This document shows positions 37,634 through 48,179 of a stretch of DNA of 64,000 nucleotides, one piece after another. A program made the translations under genes and the position numbers. Location: positions 1-64,000 of the forward strand of contig JASGJK010000005.1 in NCBI GenBank assembly GCA_049840795.1, given 5' to 3'. Positions within the stretch are counted from its first letter, which is position 1. Each line of letters begins with the position of its first letter. This stretch comes from UPXZ01 sp049840795 (GTDB lineage Bacteria > Bacteroidota > Bacteroidia > Bacteroidales > Paludibacteraceae). Below the pieces are notes generated by a model. It worked only from the letters and a program-made list of their open reading frames with translations, searched no databases and was not told where the DNA came from.

Positions 37634-40600
37634 TTGTCTATGTCCAGAAAAGTCTGTTATTTTTCGATTATTACGTTTATTTTCTTTGTAAAACCGATAT
37701 TAGCGTTAACAGAGCCGCAATTGGCATTAGAAAAGTTTCCGTTAAACGACAAATTGCCCTCAAACTCGGTAACGCGAATTTATAACGACAAAGAGGGATA
37801 TACGTGGTTAGGCACCAAAGACGGATTATGCCGTTACGATGGATACGATGTCAAAGTATTCAGGTCAAGTGCCTTAACACCTGAAAAGCTCACAAACAAC
37901 GAAATTGAATGTATTGAAGAAGACAACGAAAATAAATTGTGGATTGGCACATACGAAGGGATTAATATCTTCGACAAAAAGAACTATTCCATAAAAACGC
38001 TTAAAAACAAATACACAGAAAAAGAAAGGATAAATTATATTTTAAAAGATTCCAAAGGTTTTATATGGATTGCGACATCGAGATACGGTGTGCTTCGTAT
38101 GAATTCTGTAACGGAAGAGTTTGAGCGATTTTCCACCGATAAAAACTCAAGGTTAAAGTTAAAAGGAGATAATGTCAAATATATATACGAAGATAAGGAC
38201 GGTACCATTTGGATAGCTTCGTGGAAAAACGGTCTGTGTGCTATTAATCAAAATCTAACCGGCGTTTATTATGCGCCTCCGGTGGGCACCAATAACAATC
38301 CTTTCAGAATAATGGAAGATAGGGATGGCATATTTTGGATTTGTACGTGGGGAAACGGAATATACAATATGAACATCGACGGGAAAATGAAAATAAGCTT
38401 CACGCTTGTCACTTTCGTAAACAACCCCAATGCTAAAACTGACGATATTGTATATAGCATTTTGCAAGACGACAAATACGGAGATATTTGGGTCGTGACT
38501 TTCAAAGGACTACGTATAATCAAAAAAGAATCTGACAAAACATACCTGCTGGAAGACAACAACATCTTAAACAACACTCACAGTCAGTTATTTCACGATA
38601 TTTACAAAGATAAGCACGGCAATTTATGGCTTGGGAGCGTAGGAGAAGGTTTATATATGCTTGATTTTAACAAACTCCCGATTCAAAACTACACCTTGGG
38701 AAGTTTAAAACAATCGCTCAATACCGAATCTTTTGTTACAAGGGTATGCGATGCCGGGTCAGGAAATTTATATATAGTTATCAACCGGTTCGGATTGATT
38801 GATTTCAATCTTAGCTCAGGGGCTGTAAAGAAACTATCAAATCCTGTACTTAATCAATTCAAAAGCATTATTTATATCGACAATATCTCCAAATCAAATG
38901 AAATTTGGATAGCAAACGAAGGCGAAGATGATATTTATGCTTTCAGACAAACACCCGACAAGGAATTACAACAAACCGGTGTATATTCACTGAAAGGATT
39001 GACAAGAATTAATGATATTTCAATTAATAACTTTTTTGAAGATTTTGACGGGAATGTGTGGATAGGCAGTAGCGATGCTCTTTTCAAAAAACCATACAAA
39101 TCGTCGATTCAGCTCATTTCGTCAAAAATACAATCGGTAAGCACCATACAACAAGATTTAGACAGAAACATTTGGGTAGGAACGGAAAAAGACGGTCTCT
39201 TTATATTAAAACCGAGCATAAAAGGAAATAAAACCGTTTACGACATTTCTAAAATCGAACTTAAAATTAAAAATTATCAAAGTATGAGCGTGCAGAGTAT
39301 TTGCTGCCGTAGAAACGGAGATGTTTTTATCGGAACAAAAGAAGGTTCGATATTTCGTTACGAGAAAAAGACGCTACTTGCCACCGAAATCAGCGGACAA
39401 TACGGAATTACCGATGAACGGATACTTGATATTGTAGAAGATAATTTCGGTTATTTGTGGATATCAACGGCTAAAAAAATAATCCGCTACAACCCTGTCA
39501 CAAATGCTTCGTCCTATTATTCTTCTCAAAACGGTGTTTTGGTCAGTACCTTTTACAAAAATTCATTTATAAAGTTAAAAACCGGACAATTGCTTTTTGG
39601 AGGCAACAACGGCATTGTAGAATTTAATCCTACCAACCAAATATCATCAAAAAAAATAGAGCTCAATGTAGTGCTGACCGATATTTTGATTGACAATAAA
39701 TCTATTTACGACGACACCGAAAACAAGCATTTCATTGCCAAGAAAAACAAAATAGTGATAAAGTATGCGGAAAACAACTTAAGTTTGGAGTTCGCCGCAT
39801 TAAACCAACTATCGGCGAGTAAAAGCCAGTACGCGTATAAACTCTCGGGAGTCAACAAAGATTGGAATTACGTAGGTAACAATCACCGATATGTAAATTA
39901 CGCCGATCTGCCTTCCGGAAATTATACGTTTATGGTAAAAGCCAGCGACGAAAACGGACAGTGGAGCGACAATGTTACCACGCTGAGGATTGTGGTATTG
40001 CCTCCATTTTACAGAACATGGTGGGCATATCTTTTCTATCTCATTTTATTGGGAACTATCACGTATTTTTTATACAGAACATTCGTGAACCGTATCCGTC
40101 TTCGCAATGATTTAAATATTCGCGTATTGAAAAAGAAAAGTCTGAAGAATTAACCCAAATAAAACTTCGCTATTTCACCAATATCACCCACGAACTACTC
40201 ACACCACTAACTATTATTATGCTTCAGGTAGAAAAAATTCAAAACAAGTTTGGTGGTGACAATGAGCAATACGACATTATAAAAGACAATGTAAATAGGC
40301 TTAACCGACTTATAAAACAGATATTAGTATTTAGAAAAACCGAAAGTGGAAATTTGAAATTAAAAATCTCAAGCAACGACATCATAGCCTATATCAACAA
40401 TATCTGTCAATCGAATTTCAGACCACTGATAAACGAACAAGATATAAATTTCACCTTCGACACCGAACAAGAGCATTATATGGCTTATTTTGACACAGAT
40501 AAATTAGACAAAATAATATATAACATTCTTTCCAATGCCTTTAAACATACCCCTAAAGAAGGAAGTATTGCCGTAAAAATAAGTTTTGTCGAAAGAGAAA

Positions 40601-41733
40601 ACGATACGCTGATGCGTTTATCTATTGCTGATACCGGAGAAGGTATCGATGAAAATGACATTCCGCATATATTCAAGCGTTTCTACATCAGCCGCTCAGC
40701 GGATCAAAGCCAGAGTCACGGGATAGGTTTAGCACTCACTTATGATTTGGTACAACTTCACAAAGGAAATATCAGCGTAAAAAGCAAATTGGGCGAAGGT
40801 TCCGTATTTACAGTCGAAATTCCGGTGTCAATGAGTTCATATACCAAAGAAGAGTTTGCAAGCGACAATGTGGATGAAACCGAAGATAGTGCAAAAACCA
40901 TTCAAGTATTGAATCAAAATACGATGGAAGAACAAGAGATGGAAGATGAATTTGTGACGGAAAAACAAACAATACTTATCGTTGAAGATAACAGAGAGTT
41001 GAGAAATCTGATGATGGAATATTTCTCGAACGAATATAATGTATTATCTGCCGAAAACGGATTGAAAGGGCTCGAAGTCTTAAGTGAAAACCAAGAGTTG
41101 GATCTCATCATAAGCGACATTATGATGCCCGAAATGGATGGACTGACATTTTGTAAAACCATTAAAAACGACATTAAAACGAGCCATATAAGTATTTTAT
41201 TACTTACCGCCAAAAACACAACGCAAGATCGAATAGAAGCATACAACGCCGGCGCTGATTCATATATTTCCAAACCATTTGAATTTGAAGTGCTCAACGC
41301 CCGTGTCAAGAATCTGATAAAGAAGAGAAAGCAAAAAGCCGAAGGATTTCAGAAATCATACGACATTAATATCTCGTCGATGGAATACAGTTCGGTGGAT
41401 GAACAATTTTTAAGAACCGCTATAAAAGTGGTAGAAGAAAGACTCTCGGACGAATCGTTGAACTTTGATGACTTTGCAGCCAGTATGGCAGTGGCAAAAT
41501 CCACACTACACCGGAAACTAAAAACACTCACAGGACTTTCACCGGTAGAGTTTATGCGAAATATACGACTCAAACACGCCACCCAAATGCTTGAAAGTAA
41601 CACGGGAAATATCTCCGAAATTGCGTTCGCCGTTGGGTTTAATGACCCAAAATACTTTAGCCGTTGTTTTAAAAACGAATTCGGAATGACTCCCAAAGAA
41701 TATCAGGAATCAAAAAAAGCAAAAAAGTCATAA
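37634..41733 (+). CDS. Hybrid two-component system protein (sensor kinase + response regulator + AraC HTH; one frameshift)
   Basis: One-protein sensor-regulator of about 1366 residues. Order: signal peptide (1-24); two-propeller periplasmic sensor of Reg_prop repeats (many W-I/V-G/A-T/S blades, such as GYTWLGTKDGLCRYDGYDV); Y_Y_Y domain (about 690-780); membrane helix (about 793-815); histidine kinase DHp with the His codon at 40188-40190 (NITHELLTPLT); HATPase (NAFKHTPKEG, DTGEGIDENDIPHIFKRFY); receiver (IISDIMMPEMDG, phospho-Asp); AraC-type DNA-binding domain (FNDPKYFSRCFKNEFGMTPKEYQ). A base is missing near 40115-40120; restoring it gives RIEKEKSEELTQIKLRYFT. Such regulators usually sense a glycan fragment and activate adjacent glycan-use genes, here likely the secreted proteins downstream. 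Confidence 0.92.
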
Positions 41734-41759
41734 CATACAGATTCGATTTTCGTATAAGA

Positions 41760-41795
41760 CAAAGAGAGTGAGATATATTTCATCCTCTTTTTTGA
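41760..41795 (+). terminator. Possible terminator after the hybrid regulator
   Basis: An imperfect inverted repeat (AAAGAGAGTGAGA with TTTCATCCTCTTT) is followed by a run of T. It lies about 27 nt after the stop codon. Confidence 0.5.
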
Positions 41796-41829
41796 CATAA
41801 TAATACACCCTATTATTGTTATTTGAGCA

Positions 41830-41837
41830 TATCTTTG
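41830..41837 (+). promoter_or_regulatory. Candidate -7 box before the broken secreted-protein gene
   Basis: TATCTTTG fits TAnnTTTG, 67 nt before the ATG at 41904. The -33 box is not convincing (ATTG at 41815-41818 is too close). Confidence 0.4.
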
Positions 41838-41903
41838 GAAAAACTTTTAAGTGTACCAAGTACACATTATCATTTTCAATTAACCAATTAAACACAATGT
41901 ACC

Positions 41904-42326
41904 ATGAATGTAAAACAACATTTTAAAAGATCAGGGATTTTGTATCTGGTTTTAATATTAATGAGCGCCGTAAACATAAAGGCACAGACTGATGTCACAG
42001 CCACTTATTTAACAAACCCTTCATTTGAAAATTCGGCTGCAGGCACAACGTTTGGTACCGGCGCTATTGATGTATCCGGAGGACTATACGGATGGACGGT
42101 TCCCAGTCTTGGCACCACAAGCAATGTACAAGTATGCGACAATACTGCAAACGCTTCTGTATTTGGCTCTGCTGTAACTCCAAGCAACGGCACACATTAC
42201 TATTTTAATCGAAAGGGCTGGGCAGACCTTTCCGTATCATTATCTCAAAAAAAAATCATCTTCTTTTTTGACTTATTTTTCCACTTTGGATATAGTATTC
42301 ACACACTATATTTGTGCATTATTTAA
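41904..42326 (+). pseudogene. Truncated secreted protein gene (remnant of an NPSFE-type module)
   Basis: The N-terminus is a normal signal peptide (to about residue 27, NIKAQ). Residues 28 to about 112 (YLTNPSFENSAAGTTFG ... GLYGWTV ... SNVQVCDN) resemble the NPSFE...GWT modules in the next gene. The last 27 residues are Phe/Ile-rich and lie over A/T-rich DNA that contains the promoter of the next gene (42285-42314), so they are not real coding sequence. The gene appears to have lost its 3' part by deletion after about 42240. It may still be transcribed from its own promoter. Confidence 0.6.
42285..42314 (+). promoter_or_regulatory. Promoter of the first secreted modular protein gene
   Basis: TTTG (42285-42288), an 18-nt spacer and TATATTTG (42307-42314) match the Bacteroidota consensus well. 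It lies 46 nt before the ATG at 42361 and inside the tail of the truncated upstream frame. Confidence 0.7.
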
Positions 42327-42360
42327 TTAAATCATTTATTTATCTAATATTTAAAATAAC

Positions 42361-44619
42361 ATGAAAAAACTATTTACATTTTTTGCATTAATTATTATTG
42401 CCGCAACAAGCGCTAATGCTCAAAATCTGCTTGCTAATTGGAGCGGTAACGGAGTAACCGGAACCTCCTCTAAACCCAATGACGTGGGCTGGTCGAACAC
42501 AGTTACTGCCTCTATACCATGGACTGCGGCAAATCAAAGCGGAGGTTGTCGATTTAGAGATTATAACGTTACAGGCGGTTATACCGGATTTACCTACGAA
42601 ACCGGAGGAGCTACCGTTGATACCAGACAATTAATGTTACGATGGGATGCCTCACCATATTCCGCATCTGTTTATGCTTATCCGGTTACCTTGGAAGCTT
42701 GTTCTTCTTATCAGTTCGATTTTGATTTTGTGTGCGGTGGCAGTGCTACTCCTCCCAAAAACATCACCGTAGGAGCCAGCAGTACTCAGGATGCTACCGG
42801 ACGCATCAGCAGCAAAACATTTGCATCGACAAGTAGTGCTACGATTTACAGGCATGGCACTTATTCGTTTTCAACCGGAGCAACTGCCGGTACTTATTAC
42901 ATCACGCTTAATGGTGATTACGCTTGGTTTGGTATAAACAATCTTACATTGGTAAAAAATACAACTGCCAATCTTTCGGTAAATCAGACTTCCCTTACAT
43001 TTGATAAATTTTCAAATAGAACAAAAACTTTCACAGTTTCGGGGAATGCGTTAACGTCAGATGTAACACTGAGCGCTCCTGCTGGCATATCATTATCAAC
43101 TACTACCATTACAGCTGCCAATGCTCAATGTGGAGTAACGGTTACAGCAACGTATGATGAAACCAAAACAATTACTAATGACGCTATTACCGTTACCGTT
43201 ATAAGTGACGCTTTGTCGCAAACAATTACCGTAAACGCTTCAAGCAGCAACGATGCTACGGCATCTATTATCAATCCAAGTTTTGAATTGGGTAACTTTA
43301 CAGGATGGACCAATGTAGGTTTTTCAACACAAACCAACACTTCATTCACATTGAAAAATGGTACCTATTACATTGAAAAATGGCAAAGTTCTGGTTCATT
43401 ATCCGGATTGAGAGTGTCTCAGACCGTATCGAATTTACCTAATGGTTACTATGAATTAAAAGCCGCTGCTTTTACAAACAATTCTACCGGAGGAGCTTAT
43501 GTATTTGGCAATACCGATTCTATACAAGTGTTTGGCACAGCTGATTACAGTGTAGTTGTACATGTAACAGACGGAACATTAAAATTAGGATTCTCTGCTA
43601 TTGCATCAAGTAACTGGGTAGCTGCCGATAATTTCAGATTAACTTATTTAGGAACGTCTTTCATCAACGTAACTCCTACCTCGCTAACTTTTGATGAGGT
43701 TACTACTTCTAAAACATTCGCCATATCAGGCAAAGGATTGAGTGGTAATATTATTTTAACCCCTCCAACCGGTATCAGTTTGGATAAAAGCAGTATAACT
43801 GTGGCAGAAGCCGGAACTGGAGTAACAGTCACTGCTCAGTATGACAAAACCGTGGATATTACCAATGGTGCAATTTCTGCAACAAGTGGCACTATTTCCA
43901 AATCAATTGCGGTAAATGCAAATAAAAAAGTTTACACCAGCGCCATTATTAATCCGAGTTTTGAATCCGGATTTACCGGCTGGACAAATAACGGTATGGC
44001 TACTCAAACCAACACTGAATTTGCACCAAAAGAATCGGTTTCTTACATTGAAAAATGGACAAGCACCACTACTCTTCCACTTGCCGCTTGCGGTGTAACT
44101 CAGGTCGTAACCGGATTACCAAACGGCACATATACATTGACTGCCGGAGGACAAGCTATACTTCAAGGTACACCGGTAACTTACCCGGGTGGCGCTTATA
44201 TTGTGGCAAATAAAGACTCTGTGGAAGTTACCGAACCCAAAGATTACTCGGTAAATGTTATCGTAACCGATGGTACATTGAAAGTAGGATTCCACTCATA
44301 TACCATTACATCAAACTGGGTTGCTGCCGACAATTTCAGATTAATAGGAGTATTGGGAACAAATACAAACGTTCAAAGCATCGAATCATTCAATGTATTT
44401 ACAACGAATGAAGGAATTAAAGTTCAGTTTAATTTAGAAAAAACATCCGCTGTTGAATTTAGAGTTTACAGTACAAATGGCGTTTTATTATCTAAAACAA
44501 ATGAGTTATTCTCCGCAGGATCGTGCCAAAAAGACTTGAATATTCCATTATCTAAAGGAATTTATTTGGTACAAATGACGAACAGTGGTCAAACAATTAC
44601 CAAAAAAGTGATTAAATAA
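42361..44619 (+). CDS. Secreted modular protein with repeated carbohydrate-binding-like domains and T9SS tail
   Basis: 752 residues. Signal peptide 1-20. An N-terminal module (about 21-203, NLLANWSGNGVTG ... LMLRWDASPYSASVYAYPV) is shared with the next protein. Then come Ig-like domain 1 (about 204-300), a galactose-binding-like module (about 303-435, INPSFELGNFTGWTNVGF ... AADNFRL), Ig-like domain 2 (about 436-520) and a second copy of the module (about 523-665, INPSFESGFTGWTNNG ... AADNFRL). The last 80 residues (VQSIESFNVFTTNEGIKVQF ... KGIYLVQMTNSGQTITKKVIK) are a T9SS type A sorting domain. No catalytic motif is visible. It is likely a surface lectin or adhesin-like binding protein. It is followed by its own terminator. 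Confidence 0.78.
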   Translation: MKKLFTFFALIIIAATSANAQNLLANWSGNGVTGTSSKPNDVGWSNTVTASIPWTAANQSGGCRFRDYNVTGGYTGFTYETGGATVDTRQLMLRWDASPYSASVYAYPVTLEACSSYQFDFDFVCGGSATPPKNITVGASSTQDATGRISSKTFASTSSATIYRHGTYSFSTGATAGTYYITLNGDYAWFGINNLTLVKNTTANLSVNQTSLTFDKFSNRTKTFTVSGNALTSDVTLSAPAGISLSTTTITAANAQCGVTVTATYDETKTITNDAITVTVISDALSQTITVNASSSNDATASIINPSFELGNFTGWTNVGFSTQTNTSFTLKNGTYYIEKWQSSGSLSGLRVSQTVSNLPNGYYELKAAAFTNNSTGGAYVFGNTDSIQVFGTADYSVVVHVTDGTLKLGFSAIASSNWVAADNFRLTYLGTSFINVTPTSLTFDEVTTSKTFAISGKGLSGNIILTPPTGISLDKSSITVAEAGTGVTVTAQYDKTVDITNGAISATSGTISKSIAVNANKKVYTSAIINPSFESGFTGWTNNGMATQTNTEFAPKESVSYIEKWTSTTTLPLAACGVTQVVTGLPNGTYTLTAGGQAILQGTPVTYPGGAYIVANKDSVEVTEPKDYSVNVIVTDGTLKVGFHSYTITSNWVAADNFRLIGVLGTNTNVQSIESFNVFTTNEGIKVQFNLEKTSAVEFRVYSTNGVLLSKTNELFSAGSCQKDLNIPLSKGIYLVQMTNSGQTITKKVIK

Positions 44620-44640
44620 AAATAGCACTAATTAATTTTA

Positions 44641-44678
44641 AAAAGCCGCAACTTTTTCCGAAGCATTGCGGCTTTTTT
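44641..44678 (+). terminator. Intrinsic terminator after the first secreted modular protein
   Basis: Stem AAAAGCCGCAA (44641-44651) pairs with TTGCGGCTTTT (44666-44676) and is followed by more T. It begins 21 nt after the stop codon and rules out the upstream in-frame start at 44666 for the next gene. Confidence 0.85.
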
Positions 44679-44692
44679 CTAAACAAATCAGC

Positions 44693-47664
44693 ATGAGAAA
44701 AAAAATCATATTCTTTATCTCTATTTTAATTAGTTCATCTATATTCTCTCAGACCAATCTTATTGAAAACTGGGATGGAAATGGGGATACCAACACAACT
44801 ACGTCTTATCCCGACAAATACGGATGGGCTGTAACCGTGGGAACATTTAATTACGCTAATTCCACCAGTGGGCTGCGGTACGTAGATGTCACTTCATCGT
44901 CAAATCCCATTCATTACCTGAGCGGAAGCGCTTACGCCGGACGACTTATGATGGTGCGCTGGGATGGTGCCGGCTCAACCTCGTTAGAATCAGTGTATAG
45001 CTATCCGGTGAACTTGCAAACCGGAAAAAGATATAAACTTACATTTATTTACGAATGGTGGAATAACGCATCAGTACCTACTTATACGGTAGGAATAGGA
45101 ACGTCAAAAGACGGTTCTAATCCGATTGTAACAAATACATACGCTTGTTCTTCTACTAAAAATTTACTACAAAAAGGAGAACTAAGCTTTCACATAACCA
45201 CGGGAGGAACTTATTATTTAACCATAAAAGGTAACAATCTCGCTGTATTGGGTGCCATCGGCGAATTATCCATGGTCGAAGTACCAGCAATATTGGAAAG
45301 CAATGTTACGTCGATAAATTTAAATTATTATAATACTTCACAGACATTCAACATTTCACCGAACGGCTCAACCGATCCGATTTCACTTGCTGCACCTACC
45401 GGAGTAAGTTTAAGCACTTCCACTCTTCCTTATTCCGGCGGAACTATTATTGCCTCCTCCACCGACTCATCATCGGTATCAGGCAATATCACCATTAGAC
45501 AAGGAACTGATGTACTGAACATACCGGTTGTGGCATCATTCCCCGAAGATTTTATTCAATCCGGAAAAATTGACACCCTTACCGTTGACGGCGCTTGGTG
45601 CTGGTTTAACGACCCGAGAGCCATATATCACAAAGGCATCAAAGAGCAGACTTACTTCACTTGGATAACGAGAGTGGGTGATATATATATTGCTTCTTAC
45701 AATCATCAAACCGGTGAATATCTCGAAAAAATGATTTATCCTAAATTGGAAGCCGATGATCATGATGTGCCTGCTATTTTCTTCCGGAAAGATGGCAGAA
45801 TTATTCTTTATTTCTCCAAACATACCACCGCTCCGGCACACCGTTTCATATCAACTAATCCAGAAGATATCACTTCTTGGGGAACGGATTATCAGTTTGG
45901 TGAAAACGTAACTTATCCCTATCCGTTTCAGGTTGGAGACTCCATTTACGTACTCTACAGAGGCTTAAACTGGCATCCAACCCTGATCGTATCCAAAGAT
46001 AACGGTGAAACGCTGGGTACGCCGATGCAAATCATTGCCGGCGGTGGAGCTCGTCCGTATGCCCGCTATTGTCAGGATAAAACCGGAGCTATCCACATGG
46101 CATATACAACAGGACACCCGCGTGACGTATCCAATAACAAAATATATTATGCTTGTTTCAAGAATGGTAAATTTTACAGAGCAAACGGCACGTTGATAAA
46201 AGATTTCGAATGGGGAACAAACCCACTAAATATTGATAATAATGATGCTGAAACCGTTTACAATGCGACAAACGGCAAAGGTTGGATTTGGGACATCACC
46301 GTTGATGCCGACAATAATCCGGTGATGGTTTTCGCTACTTTTCCTACCGATACTGACCACCGATATTATTATGCACGCTGGACAGGTACAAGTTGGTATC
46401 AGAAACAACTGACCAACGGAGGTAAATGGTTTCCGCAAACTCCGGCAGGTACTACAGAACCTGAACCTAACTATTCCGGTGGAATCTCGTTAGACTATGA
46501 TGATCCTTCAGTAGTATACTTATCAAAACCAGTAAAAGATGTGTTCGAGATATTCAAATTTACTACACCGGATAAAGGTATAACTTGGGATTCAATCGCT
46601 GTTACGTGGAATACACCCAAAGAATATGTCAATGTACGCCCAATTGTACCGCGTCATCACAAGAAAGGGTTTTTCGATGTACTTTGGATGCGAGGTAAAT
46701 ATGTTTATTACACCAATTATCAAACTTCTATTGTTTATAAAATGGATTCGGTATCAAACGATATTGACAGTATAAAACTAAATCCAAGTATCTTAAAGAT
46801 GTATCAAAGCAACTCCACAACCATCACTCCTGTGTTTTACCCATTCAATACAAAAGATAAGACATTGACTTGGGTCTCTTCAAACACCAATATTGCTACG
46901 GTAAATAATGGCACAGTTACCGCCATTGCACCCGGAGATGCTACCGTTACGGCTACTGCTTCTAATGGTAAAAGCGCTACCGTACAAGTTACGGTATTGG
47001 TTCCAAATTACATCTCAAACGCCTTTTTCGATTTTGGCACAGCAACATCTCCTATTGCCTCCGGCGCAATACAGATCACTGAATCTACCGTTATAAACGA
47101 CTCGTACGGGTGGCTGCCCAACAATGTGGTGTACTCTCGCGACAGAGGTAGCGGTACCGATGAGTTACGCGACTTTATGCTTGCGTCCACTGCTGCCACT
47201 TTTGGGATTTTTGTAAATAACGGCACGTATCACATTGTAGTAAAACAAGGGGATCTCTCCTATTTACATGACAATATGAATATTGCGGTGAATGGAGAAA
47301 CTAAAGTTTCCGGTGTAAACTCAGCGTTGGGAGCATATACCACTTCGGAATTTGACGTTACTACGGCTAATAACAGATTGGATTTCACATTCTCTGATGG
47401 AGGAGGCTCGGATGTTAACTGGGTAGTAAACTCATTGAAAATCACTTTTACAACTAGTGTTCGAAATATTTTATCCGATGATGACATTGTACGTAAAGCT
47501 ACCTCGTTTGCCATTTTCGACTTATCGGGAAGAATAATTTTAAGTGAGAAATTAAATGGAAGAAAATACCGCGAAGTACTACAAGCAAGCGCCATTAAAA
47601 GGGGGTATATCTAATCAGGTTTGAATCCGGAGCCGGAAGTAAAACGTCTAAAATCGTTTTGTAA
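44693..47664 (+). CDS. Secreted multidomain protein with BNR_4-type beta-propeller, candidate glycan lyase/hydrolase (one frameshift)
   Basis: About 990 residues. Signal peptide 1-20. An N-terminal module shared with the previous protein (NLIENWDGNGDTNT ... MMVRWDGAGSTSLESVYSYPV) is followed by an Ig-like domain. The next ~415 residues are a seven-bladed propeller-type region (DGAWCWFNDPRAIYHKG, EADDHDVPAIFFRKDGRI, YPYPFQVGDSIYVLYRG). The BNR_4 fold is shared by GH145 and PL24/PL25 enzymes, acting on rhamnogalacturonan- or ulvan-like glycans. Then follow a Big_2 domain (IDSIKLNPSILKMYQSNST) and a malectin-like domain (AFFDFGTATSPIASGAIQ). One A is missing near 47600; restoring it gives KGVYLIRFESGAGSKTSKIVL, a T9SS tail, and a stop at 47662-47664. 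Specific activity is not established. Confidence 0.78.
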
Positions 47665-47698
47665 AAGTTAAAAATAGCGCAATTCATTAACAAAAGAC

Positions 47699-47729
47699 AG
47701 AGGCAGGGTACAAAAAACACCCTGCCTCT
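47699..47729. terminator. Terminator hairpin between convergent genes
   Basis: A perfect 11-bp stem (AGAGGCAGGGT at 47699-47709 with ACCCTGCCTCT at 47719-47729) has a 9-nt loop and lies between convergent genes. The T run after it is short on the plus strand (TTAATATTT). Confidence 0.75.
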
Positions 47730-47757
47730 TAATATTTACATCGTTTTCCGACTGGAT

Positions 47758-48051
47758 TTACAAGACCTCTTCTACATTCCACACAAACGCTCGCAAACCA
47801 AGCTGTGCAGATGAATCATCTAATTTTTTCAATGCTTCCAAAATTGATTTTACTTTATCGTCATCTACAACTGTGAGTATGGCAGAGTTAAGCGATGGCC
47901 ACGCATGTGACCCTAAATGTGGTTCACCGGTTTTGCTTCCTCTCCCCTGCACCTCGTCCCATCCGGTAAAACCACGCACATTATTCTGACTTAAAATCAC
48001 CAGAACATCTTCTTTGAATGCCTGATCGCAAGGAATAAATATTGTTTTCAT
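47758..48051 (-). CDS. PII-like small protein at the end of the RND operon
   Basis: 97-residue cytoplasmic protein starting MKTIFIPCDQAFKEDVLVIL. The pattern of alternating strands and helices, with GWDEVQGRGSKTGEPHLG as a T-loop-like segment and AILTVVDDDKVKSILEALKKL after it, resembles PII-superfamily signalling proteins. It is the last gene on the strand of the RND efflux operon (128 bp after the pump stop). PII-like proteins such as DUF3240 occur beside metal RND pumps in other bacteria, so a regulatory role on the pump is possible. The ATG at 48049-48051 is preferred over an upstream in-frame start 45 nt earlier. Confidence 0.75.
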   Translation of the reverse strand: MKTIFIPCDQAFKEDVLVILSQNNVRGFTGWDEVQGRGSKTGEPHLGSHAWPSLNSAILTVVDDDKVKSILEALKKLDDSSAQLGLRAFVWNVEEVL

Positions 48052-48179
48052 GTGTTTATTTTTATTTTTAATTATCACAAGAAACTCGCACAACACACAT
48101 ATCTCCCGTATTCAGTATTTACTTGTCGTGCTCGTTTCATTTAATTCTGAATGATTAGTTTATTCGTTGTTTATCTAAT

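Noticed and set aside
42361..44619. Internal repeats of the modular protein as a CRISPR-like or satellite array
   Set aside because: The repeats are protein-domain duplications of about 130 codons plus Ig-like domains, in frame, not short regularly spaced DNA repeats. No CRISPR array was seen anywhere.
47758..48096. Longer start for the PII-like gene at 48096
   Set aside because: The extra 15 residues (low-complexity, NKNKHM) precede the natural MKTIFIPCDQ start and are not family-like.
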